From Gracilaria vermiculophylla (taxonomy: Eukaryota > Rhodophyta > Florideophyceae > Gracilariales > Gracilariaceae): a stretch of DNA of 64,000 nt. The position numbers and the translations under genes were made by a program. The DNA lies in assembly GCA_019155205.2 (NCBI GenBank), contig JAHNZQ020000308.1:4219858-4283857 (forward strand), written 5' to 3'. Each line of letters starts with the position of its first letter. Position 1 is the first letter of the stretch. The notes below the pieces were generated by a model, which was not told the origin of the DNA, searched no databases, and saw nothing but the letters and a program-made list of their open reading frames with translations. Shown here piece after piece: positions 41,290 to 51,625 of the stretch.

Positions 41290-42589
41290 ACACGTTTATG
41301 TAGGCCAAACACAAATACAGAAAATCGCTTGGTGCTTCAGGTTCATTGCTGGAATTAGATCGCATTGAACTAAGTTCTCGTGTTCACTCGAAAGACTAGG
41401 ATTCATTGTTCGGTAAACTTGTAGCAACTATTGCGGCTCTTTTTGTGCAGCTGAGGACCGTTTCATTGAGGAAAGCGTGCGTATCACTCAGAAGAAGTGG
41501 CTCCGTACCACCCAAGATTTATATCAAAATGCATTCGCAGTAGTGCAAGTTCGTCGTCTTTTCCAAGAAGTCTGAACAAAATGCGACTTGGGGATGTAAT
41601 CGGTAGCAATTTCACTGTGACAAACTGTTTGCAAGTTACACTTTATTTATTTAGTGTGGCGTCGAAAGATAGTTCATCGACGTCACATGAACTTTCTGGA
41701 AGCTGTCCAGCTCAGCTTGCTGTGCTGGACAACTTACAACTTTGTTCCAGATTTCTCCAAGGGGGAGAATCTAAAGTCTATATCAAGGCGTGGTGCTCTC
41801 GATTAAAGGGGGCATCGAAGCAACTCATGTAAAGTTTTATTCAACCTACCGTCTTCCTACTCCTATTCGTTTCATTCACTATCCCATCTGCGAACTGAAT
41901 GGGTGAATTGTGTGTAATTGACCAAGTAATGGCCATCCAAGTCTTACGAATCGCTCCAATGAGTACAATTTGTTTTAGCTCCTTGACATTATCGAACATA
42001 TTAAAATCGGCTGCGAGAATTTAGAATAGTTTTAAGATACGAGTACGGCAGTGTATCCTTTAGACAGCTTTTCTTTGCAGACACGGAGGAAGACAGACAG
42101 CCTACATGTGCTCAGAGCTTCAAAACTCTTTCAAGCTGCGTAAAATCAAGAACAGTGACGACAGATAGGCTATAGAAAGGAACTCTGCCGTATAAAACAC
42201 TTCTCGGAGGGATACTCCGCCCCGAGGATATATCCGTAGAATCAGATGGGAAACTTGTTTTCCTGGTCACTCAACCACCTTCTACGTTTTATAGAATTCC
42301 AACCATATCCATAACCCTCACAAGCGAAAACCAAGTTGTTCCACTACGCTCCCACACGTGTCCACGGGTTTATTATAAAATGCTGTATCGCATTTCTTCA
42401 TGCTTCCAAGACTTTCATGACAAACAGGCTCAACGATCAATGTTGAGTTAGGCACCCCGGTGAGGTCTAGCTTTGCTATTCCACCCGACTCATGCCTTCT
42501 GCACGTAAAGACATTCAGACGATGTATTCTTCAACAAATTACACAACTTTATCCATTGTGGTCGTTTTCCCCAGCCATCTCCGTGGAAT
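41290..42589. other. AT-rich intergenic region
   Basis: 1.3 kb without a supported gene. The frame at 41497-41832 has no domain or good start. It contains the 3' UTR of the C2 gene and the promoter of the ZNHIT2-like gene. Confidence 0.55.
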
Positions 42590-44014
42590 ATGTCAATGAA
42601 TTGCTGCATATCTCTCTGCGAAAATGAAGCGCAATACAAGTGCCCTCGGTGCGACGCGTGCTATTGCTCGGTTCCTTGTTACCGCGCGCACTCAGAACCA
42701 TGCGTGCAGTCCTTCTCGCAACAGGCCTCGGCTCAGCTCGCGGGGATAAGAGCGTCGGACGCTGAAAAAACTCGTTTCAATGCTTTGCTGAACCGCATGA
42801 GACGCGACGATGATCTGCAACTGTTTCAGGACTTTGAGCCATCTTCTTCTGATTCAAATCGACGGGCTCCCGACGAGAGACAAGCAAGTTCTGGAGTTTG
42901 TGGGTCAGACTCTGAGGAAAGCGAACAGCCTTTGCGGTCTCTTTCAAAGGGCGAAAACGAACCCCACGTTCTGGAGCAGCTGCTGAATGCGATGAACGAC
43001 GATGAGAAGGAAACTTTCTTTTCTATGTTTAACGTGCTCATGGAACGTGCCTGTGGGTCACGTTCCGTTCCTCCCAAGGATGGTTCTGGAAAAGGTAGCC
43101 AAGGCACATTGATCGGCTCGTCCTCTACATGCAACCCAGCAGGATCACTTAATGATTCATCTGGTGGTTTCGACTGTGGGGAGCAACAGCAAGAAACAGA
43201 CTCAAAACGAGAAGACATTGCGGACACTCTTGAAGACCTGGTGCAGGACATGGAAGAGCTGAACTTGACTTATGAACAAATCTTGTCAAAGCTTCCGCGA
43301 GAGCTTGCCGACAAATTCTTTGACCATCTGAAAGAGGCCAGTTTTCATGAAACACTCAAGCCTTGGCGTCCGTGGTGGCATGTTTCGCGTGATGATGACG
43401 GAGACGACGAAGAGGCGATCGAACCCCCTCCACTTCCGAAAGCAGAGGAACTTGTTGTATCTCCTGAAGTACCGAAGCGGGCAGCATCACCGCTCTTAAT
43501 CAATTGTGTCATCGATGTTTTAAACGCGATCTGTCTGTCCCTTCGACTCTACGACGGGGACTGTCTTTCTGACGCTTTTCACGCAGCAAAGGCAATATGG
43601 AGACTTTCGCCGACCTTGTCAGCAGACGATCGTTATACCACAGTCAGTCAAGCATGTCGGGCGTGTATTGAAGTCGTCAGCAAGTGCTATGGGAGGGAGG
43701 TTGCGCTCGCAACGCTAGAGGACGCTGCTTGTGTGCTAGGAGGCTGTTCTGACTGGGTAACACGCTGTCTATTTTACGGCCAAACTGTATTACGGGAAGG
43801 GCGGAAAGTAGTACGAGTGCAGGGTGGTCGGAGGGCTATCAAATGGGGAACCAAAAAGATTGGTTTCATGGTTGCATGGGCTCTTTGTCAGGAAAGCTTT
43901 GTGTTCACACACGCAGCAAGAAGTGTCGGCTCTTTTGTTGAGATGGAGCGGGGAAGGTGTGAAGAGCTCCGAGTGGCGAAAAGAGTGGTTCGATTGGTTT
44001 CAATTGAGAAATAA
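42590..44014 (+). CDS. zf-HIT protein, ZNHIT2-like
   Basis: A 474-residue protein. An N-terminal HIT zinc finger at about 5-40 reads CCISLCEN, YKCPRCDACYCSVPCYRAH, EPC, with the CPRC...YCS..CYR.H pattern shared by ZNHIT2 and ZNHIT3. Mid-protein, EQILSKLPRELADKFFDHL followed by ETLKPWRPWW matches the ZNHIT2 feature of a helix plus a WxPWW motif. In animals ZNHIT2 bridges the R2TP chaperone and the U5 snRNP core protein PRPF8. A low-complexity Ser/Glu/Asp region lies between the two blocks, and the C-terminal 170 residues look helical, with Ala/Leu repeats. ATG 42590 is the first in frame. It is intronless. ZNHIT2 is preferred over other HIT proteins because of the WW motif. Confidence 0.8.
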   Translation: MSMNCCISLCENEAQYKCPRCDACYCSVPCYRAHSEPCVQSFSQQASAQLAGIRASDAEKTRFNALLNRMRRDDDLQLFQDFEPSSSDSNRRAPDERQASSGVCGSDSEESEQPLRSLSKGENEPHVLEQLLNAMNDDEKETFFSMFNVLMERACGSRSVPPKDGSGKGSQGTLIGSSSTCNPAGSLNDSSGGFDCGEQQQETDSKREDIADTLEDLVQDMEELNLTYEQILSKLPRELADKFFDHLKEASFHETLKPWRPWWHVSRDDDGDDEEAIEPPPLPKAEELVVSPEVPKRAASPLLINCVIDVLNAICLSLRLYDGDCLSDAFHAAKAIWRLSPTLSADDRYTTVSQACRACIEVVSKCYGREVALATLEDAACVLGGCSDWVTRCLFYGQTVLREGRKVVRVQGGRRAIKWGTKKIGFMVAWALCQESFVFTHAARSVGSFVEMERGRCEELRVAKRVVRLVSIEK

Positions 44015-44931
44015 AGTGGGTTAAAGAAAGGAAATACACAGAATTATCAGTACTGGATTATTGAATATTCAGTAAAAATAACAAAAATAATTAACATTTC
44101 GGCGATAAATAAAAACTCACCCATCAGTAAAAGGCCTGCTGAACAACTCTACATGATTTGATTATATCAAACTGTTACCCTTAAATTGATTTATAGATGA
44201 TGCAGAATGCATTAATTAAGGTGATGCAGCTGAAGAGACGACCCTAGATACAAGGGAACAAGTAGAGCAGCGGTGCCATTTGTGTTCTTCTGAGAGATGT
44301 ACAACGACTAGCGAATAAAACGTGCAACCAGAATGGCTGACGACATCTATCAAATTGCTGATGCCACAGCTCAGGCTGTGCAGATGTTTACTGCGAGTAA
44401 GCAACGAGATGTTGGTGGGTGCGGTTAAAGCATTATATGTAAACCTGTGGTTGAGGGCAATGTTCATGTCACCGTGATGGAGATACGAGTGGATACAATG
44501 CAAGAGGTGATATGTTTTAGGTGTTAATGTTAACTGAGCTGTTTTTCGACGGGCTTTTGCTGCAAGGCCTGAGGCTAGCCTTGGTTGCTGCCTTCGGCTG
44601 AGAAGGGACGAAAGCCCGTAATATTCTGCAGGGTTCATTGCTCTCGAGCATGTCGTTGGGGATTGAGAAATGAACATCGTGCTGCATTCAACAGATTGGG
44701 GAAGGTCAGCACGAGGGTTGAATATGCAACGGAGCAAACCATCATTCCATGCACTTGTGCCATGTCAATAGCTGAGTTGATATCTGTGACGTGTATACAG
44801 GCACTGTGACATAGGTGCCGATCTCAACCCGAGATTAAGGTGTCGGCGGGCGGAAAGACCCATCGCCGTTGCCAGTCGGAGGGCGCAAGCCGCACGTCCC
44901 AATTTTGCCCAGCTGCACAGCGCCGCCACTC
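44015..44931. other. AT-rich intergenic region with weak frame
   Basis: Mostly AT-rich. A minus-strand frame from ATG 44677 to 44216 (153 codons) has no domain and His/Ser/Thr-rich composition; I treat it as unsupported. GC rises sharply after 44840 at the CtpA-like gene. Confidence 0.45.
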
Positions 44932-46443
44932 ATGCTGCCCCGCAGCGCAACGCAATGCGACTCCGACTGGCGCGCGCGCCGCGAGGCGGCGCAAGCCGCC
45001 TTCGCGGGCGCGACCGCCTCGCTCTCCGCCGCCCGCCTGCTCAGGCCGTGCGCCGCGGCGCTCGCCACGGTCCTGGCGACGCTCGGTGCAGCACAGGCAA
45101 CATCGGTAGCGCTGCCCCTGACGCCCTGCGTTACGACGACGCACGACGCGCAGCGCGGCCGCGCGCCACCGCGCTCGCCGCATGGCGCCAGCGTGGCGCT
45201 GGTGCTTCCGCGCTGGCGGCGGCCGCCGCCCGCGCCGCCCGACGACGGCGGTGAGCAGAGGCGCCGCGCCGTGCTGGAGGAGGCCTATCAAGTGCTTCAC
45301 GACCACTTTGTCGACGAGAAAGGGTTGAACTGGGCACGGCTGCGACGCGGCCTGCGCCGTCGATCGGTGGGCAGCGACGAGAAACTGGAGCGCAGCTTGG
45401 ATTGGTTGCTGTCCCGCTGCGAGGATCCGTTCACGAGGTATTTGACGGCGCCACAGCTGCAGAGCATGAAGGACGACATTGACGGCGAGGTGAGCGGCGT
45501 GGGCGTAGTGCTCGGCGCAGAGGCGGTGGGGTGGCGGCGCGCGAGGCGCATGGTGGTCAAGCACGTGGTGCGAAACTCACCGGCGCACCACGGCGGATTG
45601 AGGAAGGGCGACAGCATCTCGGCGATCGACATGCACGAGATCGGGCACATGAGCGTGCACGAGGCGAGCGGGCGGCTGGCCGGGCAGCAGGGACGCAAGG
45701 TTTTGGTATCGTTCTGGCGAGACGGGACGCAGATCTCGGTGCTGCTGACGAGACGGCGTGTTCAGGTGCCCACGGTGTGGGCGCAGCGCGTGGCGGTGCG
45801 TGGGGTAGGGACGGTGGGCTACGTGCAGTTGCGCGAGTTTGCGGCTCACACGGCGCGAGAGATGCGGCGCGCGGTGCGCACGCTGGAGCGCGACGGTGGT
45901 GTAGCGCTGTACGTTTTGGACATGCGCGGCAACTCGGGCGGGCTGGTGGACGGGGCGGTGCAGGTGGCCAAACTGTTCTTGCGTCGGCGGCAGGTGGTGG
46001 TGCGATTTGCGGGCCGCGGCGGGATGCAGTGGGCGGAGCAGTGTGGCGGGGGCCCGGTGATTGGGGCGGCGTCAGCGGCTCGACAGCAACCTGTGGTGGT
46101 GTTAGTGGATGGGGCGACGGCGAGTGCCAGCGAGCTGGTAGCGGGCGCTCTGCGCGACAACTGCCGGGCCGTAATGGTAGGCCGAGCCACATTCGGCAAA
46201 GGCTCGGTGCAGGCGATCACGCCACTCAGTAACGGCGGGGCGGTGGCGGTGACGGTTGCGCGGTATCGTACGCCGCGCGGCGGGGCAGTGGAGGTGGGAC
46301 ACGGACTGGAGCCGAACGAGAGGCGCGTGCGGCTTGGGAGTGGCGAGCGCGCGGTGGCCGAACTGTTCGACAGAGCACCGGGACGGCGGCTGCGCTGGAT
46401 CGATGCGCAACTGAAGCGTTGCTCGGCGTCTGGGGGCAAGTAA
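44932..46443 (+). CDS. ctpA: S41 C-terminal processing peptidase, CtpA-like
   Basis: A 503-residue protein of the tail-specific protease family. In plastids CtpA trims the C-terminus of the photosystem II D1 protein in the thylakoid lumen. The N-terminus is Arg/Ala-rich followed by a hydrophobic Ala-rich stretch (AAALATVLATLGAAQA), as in a two-part lumen-targeting leader. A PDZ domain spans about 184-275 (GEVSGVGVVLG, VVRNSPAHHGGLRKGD). The catalytic core has VALYVLDMRGNSGG, GATASASELVAGAL with Ser398, and FGKGSVQ with Lys423; the 25-residue Ser-Lys spacing equals that of algal D1 protease. The first in-frame ATG is 44932. It is GC-rich and intronless. Other CtpA paralogues exist in plants, so the D1 role is probable but not proven. 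Confidence 0.88.
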   Translation: MLPRSATQCDSDWRARREAAQAAFAGATASLSAARLLRPCAAALATVLATLGAAQATSVALPLTPCVTTTHDAQRGRAPPRSPHGASVALVLPRWRRPPPAPPDDGGEQRRRAVLEEAYQVLHDHFVDEKGLNWARLRRGLRRRSVGSDEKLERSLDWLLSRCEDPFTRYLTAPQLQSMKDDIDGEVSGVGVVLGAEAVGWRRARRMVVKHVVRNSPAHHGGLRKGDSISAIDMHEIGHMSVHEASGRLAGQQGRKVLVSFWRDGTQISVLLTRRRVQVPTVWAQRVAVRGVGTVGYVQLREFAAHTAREMRRAVRTLERDGGVALYVLDMRGNSGGLVDGAVQVAKLFLRRRQVVVRFAGRGGMQWAEQCGGGPVIGAASAARQQPVVVLVDGATASASELVAGALRDNCRAVMVGRATFGKGSVQAITPLSNGGAVAVTVARYRTPRGGAVEVGHGLEPNERRVRLGSGERAVAELFDRAPGRRLRWIDAQLKRCSASGGK

Positions 46444-46632
46444 ATTGTGAGGCACAAGCGCCGTTCAAGTAGGATTTACCAGATATGTATACTAGTCCTT
46501 AACGGCGAAGAGGAGAGATTCTGATCGTAGTTACTGACGAATATGAGTAAAAATAACCTACCGATGAGGCGTCGGCCGGGCTCGAAGACATGATTTCTCT
46601 ATGAGCAAAGACAAGTGCGAGCCAATGCGAGT

Positions 46633-46965
46633 CTAGTCCGAAGAAATCTTATCCCCGGCGCTTTTGGTCATGTCAGAGAGCTTGTCCCTGGCAGAGGAAA
46701 AGGCGTCCGTGGCAGCGTCGGCTGCATCGGAGGCAGTCTTGGTGACGGAATCCTTCGCGGAAGAGAAGGCATCCTGGGTTGCGTCGGCGGCATCGGAAGC
46801 TTTGTCTCCGGCGGTGTCCTTGGCGTCCATCGCCGTTTCCTTTGCGGAGTCAGCAGCGTCCGAAGTGGATTCGAGGCCAGACTTGGTGGCGTCGGCGGCA
46901 GTATCGGCGGCGTTCTTCGCGGCGTCGGCGGCGGAGTCGGCGGTGTTCTTGGCGGAGTCACTCAT
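46633..46965 (-). CDS. LEA-like amphipathic repeat protein
   Basis: A 110-residue, very hydrophilic protein built of Ala, Asp, Ser, Thr and Lys with no Cys, Trp, Pro or aromatic core. It has irregular 11-residue repeats such as SAADAAKNAAD, TAADATKSGLE and SAKETAMDAKD. This is the pattern of group 3 LEA proteins, which are disordered in water and become amphipathic helices on drying or on membranes. It starts at ATG 46965 behind a TATA box (47084-47091). A smaller protein of the same composition lies 480 bp upstream on the same strand. Function is inferred as stress protection of membranes or proteins. Confidence 0.75.
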   Translation of the reverse strand: MSDSAKNTADSAADAAKNAADTAADATKSGLESTSDAADSAKETAMDAKDTAGDKASDAADATQDAFSSAKDSVTKTASDAADAATDAFSSARDKLSDMTKSAGDKISSD

Positions 46966-47083
46966 GGTATGTTGATAAGAGTAGGTTAAAAAGAAGCGTT
47001 GGATCCAAGAAAGTGCGAGGAGCAGGCGGCGAGGAAGATCGGTAGTGGTTAGGAACAGAAGGGTGGCTGGTGGGAATGGGGCA

Positions 47084-47091
47084 TTTTTATA
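47084..47091 (-). promoter_or_regulatory. TATA box of the 110-aa LEA-like gene
   Basis: TATAAAAA on the minus strand, about 120 bp upstream of ATG 46965. Confidence 0.5.
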
Positions 47092-47448
47092 GGCAGTTCG
47101 AGGGTGGCGAGGATGTGAGGCAGGGCTTGGAAGCCATTACAGAGGAGACAACACGTGAGGAGGATGTCCACGGCGCGCGGGAACGGCGGGGGATGATTGG
47201 GGGGAACGCGCGCGGGGCGCATCGTGGTGGCAGCGAATGTGTGGCAATGGTGCAATTTTACAAAGGATTCATGTTAGTCGCTATCTTTCGGAAAAAACGT
47301 CTAGAAAGTGCGGGGGACAAAACCAACACCGGTCGGCGCGACAAGCAGACGGAGTTATGTCAACAGGAGGTGGAGGGCCACGGCGGGGGACTGCGGGGGT
47401 GGGGGGCGGGGCATAGCGGCATGCGAACGGCGCGTGCGGAAATGCGCC

Positions 47449-47712
47449 TTACTGCTTGGCTTCCACGGCGGCGTCGTTGGAGTGCTTGGCGTCAGAGCCG
47501 CTGACCTTGTCGACGACGGCGTCCTTGGTGGCGGACGCGGCGTCGGAGGTCTTGGCGGCGACGGTCTTGCCCGCGTCGACGGCGGTGGTGGCGGCCGTGG
47601 AGGCAGCGCCGGCTGCGGCGTCAGCGCCCTTCTTTCCGGCGTCGGCGGTGGCGTTGGCAGCCTTCTTGGCGCCGTCAGCAGTCTTGTTCATAGTGGACTT
47701 AACGCAACCCAT
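47449..47712 (-). CDS. Small LEA-like protein with acylation signal
   Basis: An 87-residue Ala/Lys/Asp/Thr-rich protein of the same kind as its neighbour (46633-46965), with repeats such as GAKKAANATADAGKKGADAA. The N-terminus MGCVKSTM fits the rule for N-myristoylation (Gly2, Ser6) plus palmitoylation at Cys3, so it should be anchored to a membrane facing the cytosol. The neighbouring copy lacks this signal (MSDSAKN). ATG 47712 is followed directly by that motif. A CATAAAA box lies about 120 bp upstream. Annotation as LEA-like is by composition, not by a named domain. Confidence 0.7.
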   Translation of the reverse strand: MGCVKSTMNKTADGAKKAANATADAGKKGADAAAGAASTAATTAVDAGKTVAAKTSDAASATKDAVVDKVSGSDAKHSNDAAVEAKQ

Positions 47713-47829
47713 GACGTGAGGAGGTGAAGCGGGGGGCGTTGCGGGGAGAGCGTGGAGGAGGGAGCGGTGGGAGCGGTGGGAGCGGGGGAGAGGACAACGG
47801 ACAGACGAAGAAGGCGCGCTACGGCGCGG

Positions 47830-47836
47830 TTTTATG
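47830..47836 (-). promoter_or_regulatory. Possible TATA box of the 87-aa LEA-like gene
   Basis: CATAAAA on the minus strand, about 120 bp upstream of ATG 47712, at the same distance as the TATA box of the neighbouring LEA-like gene. Confidence 0.4.
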
Positions 47837-48462
47837 CGCGTGGCACCGCACCACGCTTACAGCCTTGCGGCGGCGGCGCGCCACGTGGAAAGGCCGCCGC
47901 CGCCGCCGCCGCGCGCGCCCATTGGGGCGCGCCGCCGCGCGGTGCCGACACGGCGGCCGCGCGCGCGGCGGTTGGCGCGCGCCACGCTCGCCGCAGTTTG
48001 GGCCGCAACGGCTCGCGCCGCGCGCCTTCGTGCGCGCGCTGCACGCGCGCGCCGCCGCGCGCCGCCGCCGCCTCTCGCGCGCCACCGCCGCCGCCGTCAT
48101 CGCCGCCGCCGCGCACCGTCGCCGCCGCCGCCGCAGCCGCCGTCGCAGCGGCCACCGTCGCAGCGGCCGCAGCGGCCGCCGCCGCCTGGCGCCGGAGGCG
48201 CTGTCATCGCGCGCGCGCGCGCGCGCGCGCCGCGCGCCTTTGAACGCGCTGCACTGCGCCCCTTCCGCCGCCGCCGCCCCGCTGCGCGCGCGTTGCCAAT
48301 TCGCTCCACGTCAGCGCGTGATGCTGACCACCCGTGTGCATCCGCAGCGCATCTCCAACGAGCCGTCGCCCCGTCGCGTACAAAGCGCGCGCGCCGCCGC
48401 CGCCCCATCCCCCGACCCCGCCCGCCTCGCTCCTGCATCTCAACCCCCCCCGCCCCCCTGTC
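47837..48462. other. GC-rich divergent region upstream of the kinase gene
   Basis: Extremely GC-rich (GCCGCC, GCGCGC runs). It serves as promoter DNA for the kinase gene to the right and lies behind the LEA-like promoter to the left. Open frames here are compositional. Confidence 0.5.
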
Positions 48463-49758
48463 ATGCCTGCCCCCGCTCCTCTCCGCGTCCGATTGCGCGA
48501 GCACGGTGACCTGTTCTTCAGGCGCCACCCCGTACAGCTGCTCCTCACCGACACCCATGTCCTGTTCGCGCGCCACCGCCTGCCGTACGCCGCCCTCTCC
48601 GTCGCCCCCGGCCTCGCCTCCCGCGACATCGTCCTCACCACGGCCGCCACCGCCTTCTGCCTGCGCCCCGTCCCCCCCACCCATCCCGAGTGGCCTGCCG
48701 TCGTGGCCCAGCTGCGCATGCGCTCCATGGCCCCCCCCCGTTACGCCTACCTCGACGAGATCGGTCGCGGTTCCTTCGGCGTAGTCTACAAGGCTTACCG
48801 CTTGCGCCAGCAGCCGCCCCACCAACTGTGCGCCGTCAAACAGCTGCGCAAGTCCGTGCTGCGCCACAGAAACCTCCCCGTCGACGTTGCGCGCCGCGAA
48901 TTGCAGATCGTCACCGCCTTCCCGCCGCACCCCAACATTGTGCGCACCTTCTCCGCCTTCGAGACCCAAGCCTCGCTCTTCATCGTCATGGAACTTGTCT
49001 CAGCAGGCACGCTTCTCAATCATGCGCTGCGCACCCCGCTTTCGTTTCACAACGTGCGCCTCGTCATCTGCCAACTTTTGAACGCCCTGGCCCATATTCA
49101 CTCGCATGCCATCATTCACAGGGACGTCAAGATGGAGAACATCCTCGTCACCAACTCTAAATCCACCGTCGTCACAAAGTTGTGCGATTTTGGCCTTGCT
49201 GTGCGACACGCCCCCTCGCGCCCAGTCCCCCACAGCACTTCCGTGGGAACCAGATATGCCCAAGCCCCGGAAATGGTGCTCGCCGCTGAAAAGGGGCACT
49301 CGCGTGCCCATTACGACAGCGCCGTTGACGTTTGGGCCTGCGGCATTGTCCTTTTCGCCCTTTTGTACAATCGCATCCCGTGGATCGGCCACCCGTCCGA
49401 GCAAGCGACGGCACTCAGCGCCATGCACCAACTCGCTACACACTCAAAACCGTCCATCCAACTTATGCAAACCGTGGAAGAGAGACTTGCTACCCCACCT
49501 CTGCTGCAGAGTCTCCTGTGTGGCTTGCTGCAACCCCTTCCCGCAAAACGCCTAACCGCCCGAGCAGCGCTGGAGCACAAGCTGTTCTCCGATGTTCACC
49601 AAACTCTCAACGTCACTCGCCACATTCAGCAGGATTTGATGACGTCACCGGTATCTGCGCGCTGCGCCTTTCGCAGAGTCGTATCTCTTGTCCGCGCTGT
49701 CGAGTGCTTTCGCCTCTCTACCCTATCAACCGTTTCACGCCCAATGGTCGTTTTGTAA
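48463..49758 (+). CDS. Serine/threonine protein kinase
   Basis: A 431-residue protein. Residues 1-85 form a small domain of beta-strand character (LRVRLREHGDLFFRRHP, VLFARHRLPYAALSV), perhaps PH-like. The kinase domain runs from about 97 to 385: glycine loop IGRGSFGVVYKA (from about 100), VAIK-type lysine in LCAVKQL, catalytic loop IIHRDVKMEN (about 217), DFG in LCDFGLAV (about 241), activation segment ending GTRYAQAPE, and DVWACGIVLFALLYN. All catalytic residues are present, so it should be active. The fold is closest to CAMK/AGC-like kinases; HRDVKMEN and the APE form do not fix a subfamily. The tail is short. ATG 48463 is the first that leaves a sensible protein. Intronless. Confidence 0.85.
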   Translation: MPAPAPLRVRLREHGDLFFRRHPVQLLLTDTHVLFARHRLPYAALSVAPGLASRDIVLTTAATAFCLRPVPPTHPEWPAVVAQLRMRSMAPPRYAYLDEIGRGSFGVVYKAYRLRQQPPHQLCAVKQLRKSVLRHRNLPVDVARRELQIVTAFPPHPNIVRTFSAFETQASLFIVMELVSAGTLLNHALRTPLSFHNVRLVICQLLNALAHIHSHAIIHRDVKMENILVTNSKSTVVTKLCDFGLAVRHAPSRPVPHSTSVGTRYAQAPEMVLAAEKGHSRAHYDSAVDVWACGIVLFALLYNRIPWIGHPSEQATALSAMHQLATHSKPSIQLMQTVEERLATPPLLQSLLCGLLQPLPAKRLTARAALEHKLFSDVHQTLNVTRHIQQDLMTSPVSARCAFRRVVSLVRAVECFRLSTLSTVSRPMVVL

Positions 49759-50477
49759 CTCAACACCAAACTCTCACATGCACCGCTCGAATCTTAAACC
49801 CCAATAGTCTTTCATGTACATACCCGTCTGACGCAATGCTTTCTCCTGTGGACAATAGCGCAATTTGACCTCCCTAACTACAGCCATCACAGTTTGTCTA
49901 TGGCTTCTCGGTATTATATCACCAGTGTATCATACACTGCCTAAACTAAAATCCCAAGTGAATCTCCAACATTATGTTTTGCACCTAACAGTAACAGCGG
50001 TAGCTTACGTGGGTGAATATCTCACTGTGTGCACACTAGCAGACAAATTGCATCTACCCAGGTTCGCGAACGATATTTTTGCAGTCATACGATCACATCG
50101 AAATCCTTGTCACCCATTCGCTTCCTCTTCCAACCCCCCGCCCCACCTCGTTACCCTTTCTCCTGGCTTTGAAATACCTCATCGCATTATGCGCCGTTCT
50201 CTCAATATAGTCTACGTAGAGCGATGCAGCGTCCCCGTATTTATAATCGCACCGACGATTCGTCACTCCGGCGCAAAGCTCTCCGCCAGGCGCTAACCTG
50301 CACCACGTAATGCAGGTTAATGAGCTTGCACACGTCCACAATGGAAGAATGAGCGGATACAAAAACCCCGAAGCTTGAATCAGTTCCCTTTCAACCTTGC
50401 TTTGATCTCGGTGGTTGTCCGCAAGTTGAGCAGTTAACTTGCCTCGAGCACAGCAAAAGCCTGCCGAAATACATTCC
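49759..50477. other. Convergent intergenic region
   Basis: 719 bp of falling GC content between the kinase gene and the Vma12-like gene, which converge. No gene is recognised. Confidence 0.5.
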
Positions 50478-51089
50478 TCATGACAACGTGCGAGCGGGGT
50501 CAGCTTTTTTTTGACGTCGCTTGACGTGCCTGTCTACTTCTTTGTCAATTGTGTAAATTCTTGTAAGAACCAGAACCACTTCGACGCCCATAGCAATAAT
50601 CATCGCGGCCACTCCGCCTATGAGCCCACCAGTCTGCGATCCAGTGCTATGTTTAAACACAAAAAACCCAGCTGTGAAGCACGTGGCCATGGTGACGACC
50701 ACGTTGACACCAATGGACATTTGAGGGGCAAACTTGCCCATCCGCGCAGACTCAATTTCTACATTGGTCGCATCCGCTCGCGACACGTCTCGAACCATCC
50801 TTGCGTACTCTCGGTCCTTTTGGAGCGCTTCAAGTCGCTCAATGCGAGCCTGCAACTCGGGATTCCTGACACGGGGAATATGCACCTCGCACGCGTGTTC
50901 GTGCGTAAGATATACTTGCGATGCGGCAAGAAGCGAGGTCAGAGACGGCCCGTTTGCGCACTTTCGGATCGCATTTGCCAAACACTTGTGAGACACGGTT
51001 TCCACATTTTCGGTTCTTCGCACTGAACCCTCGGCTTGAGCTTCTCGGAGCACGACGCGCACTCTTTCATTTGCGAGAACGACGACCAT
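50478..51089 (-). CDS. Vma12/TMEM199-like V-ATPase assembly factor
   Basis: A 203-residue protein. The segment NPELQARIERLEALQKDREY followed by ARMVRDV (about 77-103) is the family signature of Vma12/TMEM199, ER proteins that help assemble the V0 sector of the vacuolar proton pump. Two TM helices follow (about 124-145, VNVVVTMATCFTAGFFVF; about 155-178, LIGGVAAMIIAMGVEVVLVL), then a basic Lys/Arg tail as expected for an ER-retained membrane protein. Length is within the family range. ATG 51089 is the first in frame. It is intronless and divergent from the serine palmitoyltransferase subunit gene. Confidence 0.82.
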   Translation of the reverse strand: MVVVLANERVRVVLREAQAEGSVRRTENVETVSHKCLANAIRKCANGPSLTSLLAASQVYLTHEHACEVHIPRVRNPELQARIERLEALQKDREYARMVRDVSRADATNVEIESARMGKFAPQMSIGVNVVVTMATCFTAGFFVFKHSTGSQTGGLIGGVAAMIIAMGVEVVLVLTRIYTIDKEVDRHVKRRQKKADPARTLS

Positions 51090-51625
51090 GTTTGAGAGAC
51101 GTAAAGAACCGACACGGATCTAATCTTGTTGCGCTTCCTAGTTCGTGCGGTATGTTTGACAGACAACAATGTGACTGCAGTGAAGCGTTTGTGGTACGCA
51201 TCCGAAGGCAATCGACAACAGTCTGGTGCGGACTCATTCCACCATCATGTGACAACCCAGCCGTCAAAATTGGCTGCTGAGGATGCCAGCAAGGTAAGGT
51301 GCGCCTGGCCCTGGCCAATGACGCGCCGCAATACATATTGAACACGGTTCGAAAAGTGCTCCTATTAAGTGTGATGAGCAGGCAGAGAGCATTGTTCGGG
51401 TGACATGTCGTGCCCCTGTCCACATTCGAGACTTGTCTAAGTTCTGCCCGTGCCCAGAGCCACGAATCCCGTATACGGTACGACCCCTTGTGTGAATAAA
51501 AGTATACTGAAAGTCAACGCAGAAGGACAAGCGACTACTCGAGGAGAATTTGCCGTCGACCGAGGACCGTCCAGAAAGCCAGAGGCCTGGTCATCACTCG
51601 CAAACTTGAAGTACATTGCTTCATC
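51090..51625. other. Divergent promoter region of Vma12-like and ssSPT genes
   Basis: 536 bp between two outward-facing start codons. No TATA box is obvious. Both encoded proteins act at the ER membrane, so shared control is possible but unproven. Confidence 0.4.

Noticed and set aside
41497..41832. 111-codon plus-strand frame after the C2 gene
   Set aside because: No ATG-initiated domain, AT-rich, no splice partner.
44216..44677. 153-codon minus-strand frame from ATG 44677
   Set aside because: No domain, no signal, average composition of intergenic DNA, no promoter motif; kept only as a remark in the region entry.
48097..48969. 290-codon frame antisense to the kinase gene
   Set aside because: Gly/Arg/Glu-rich shadow frame caused by GC-rich third positions; the kinase motifs are on the plus strand.
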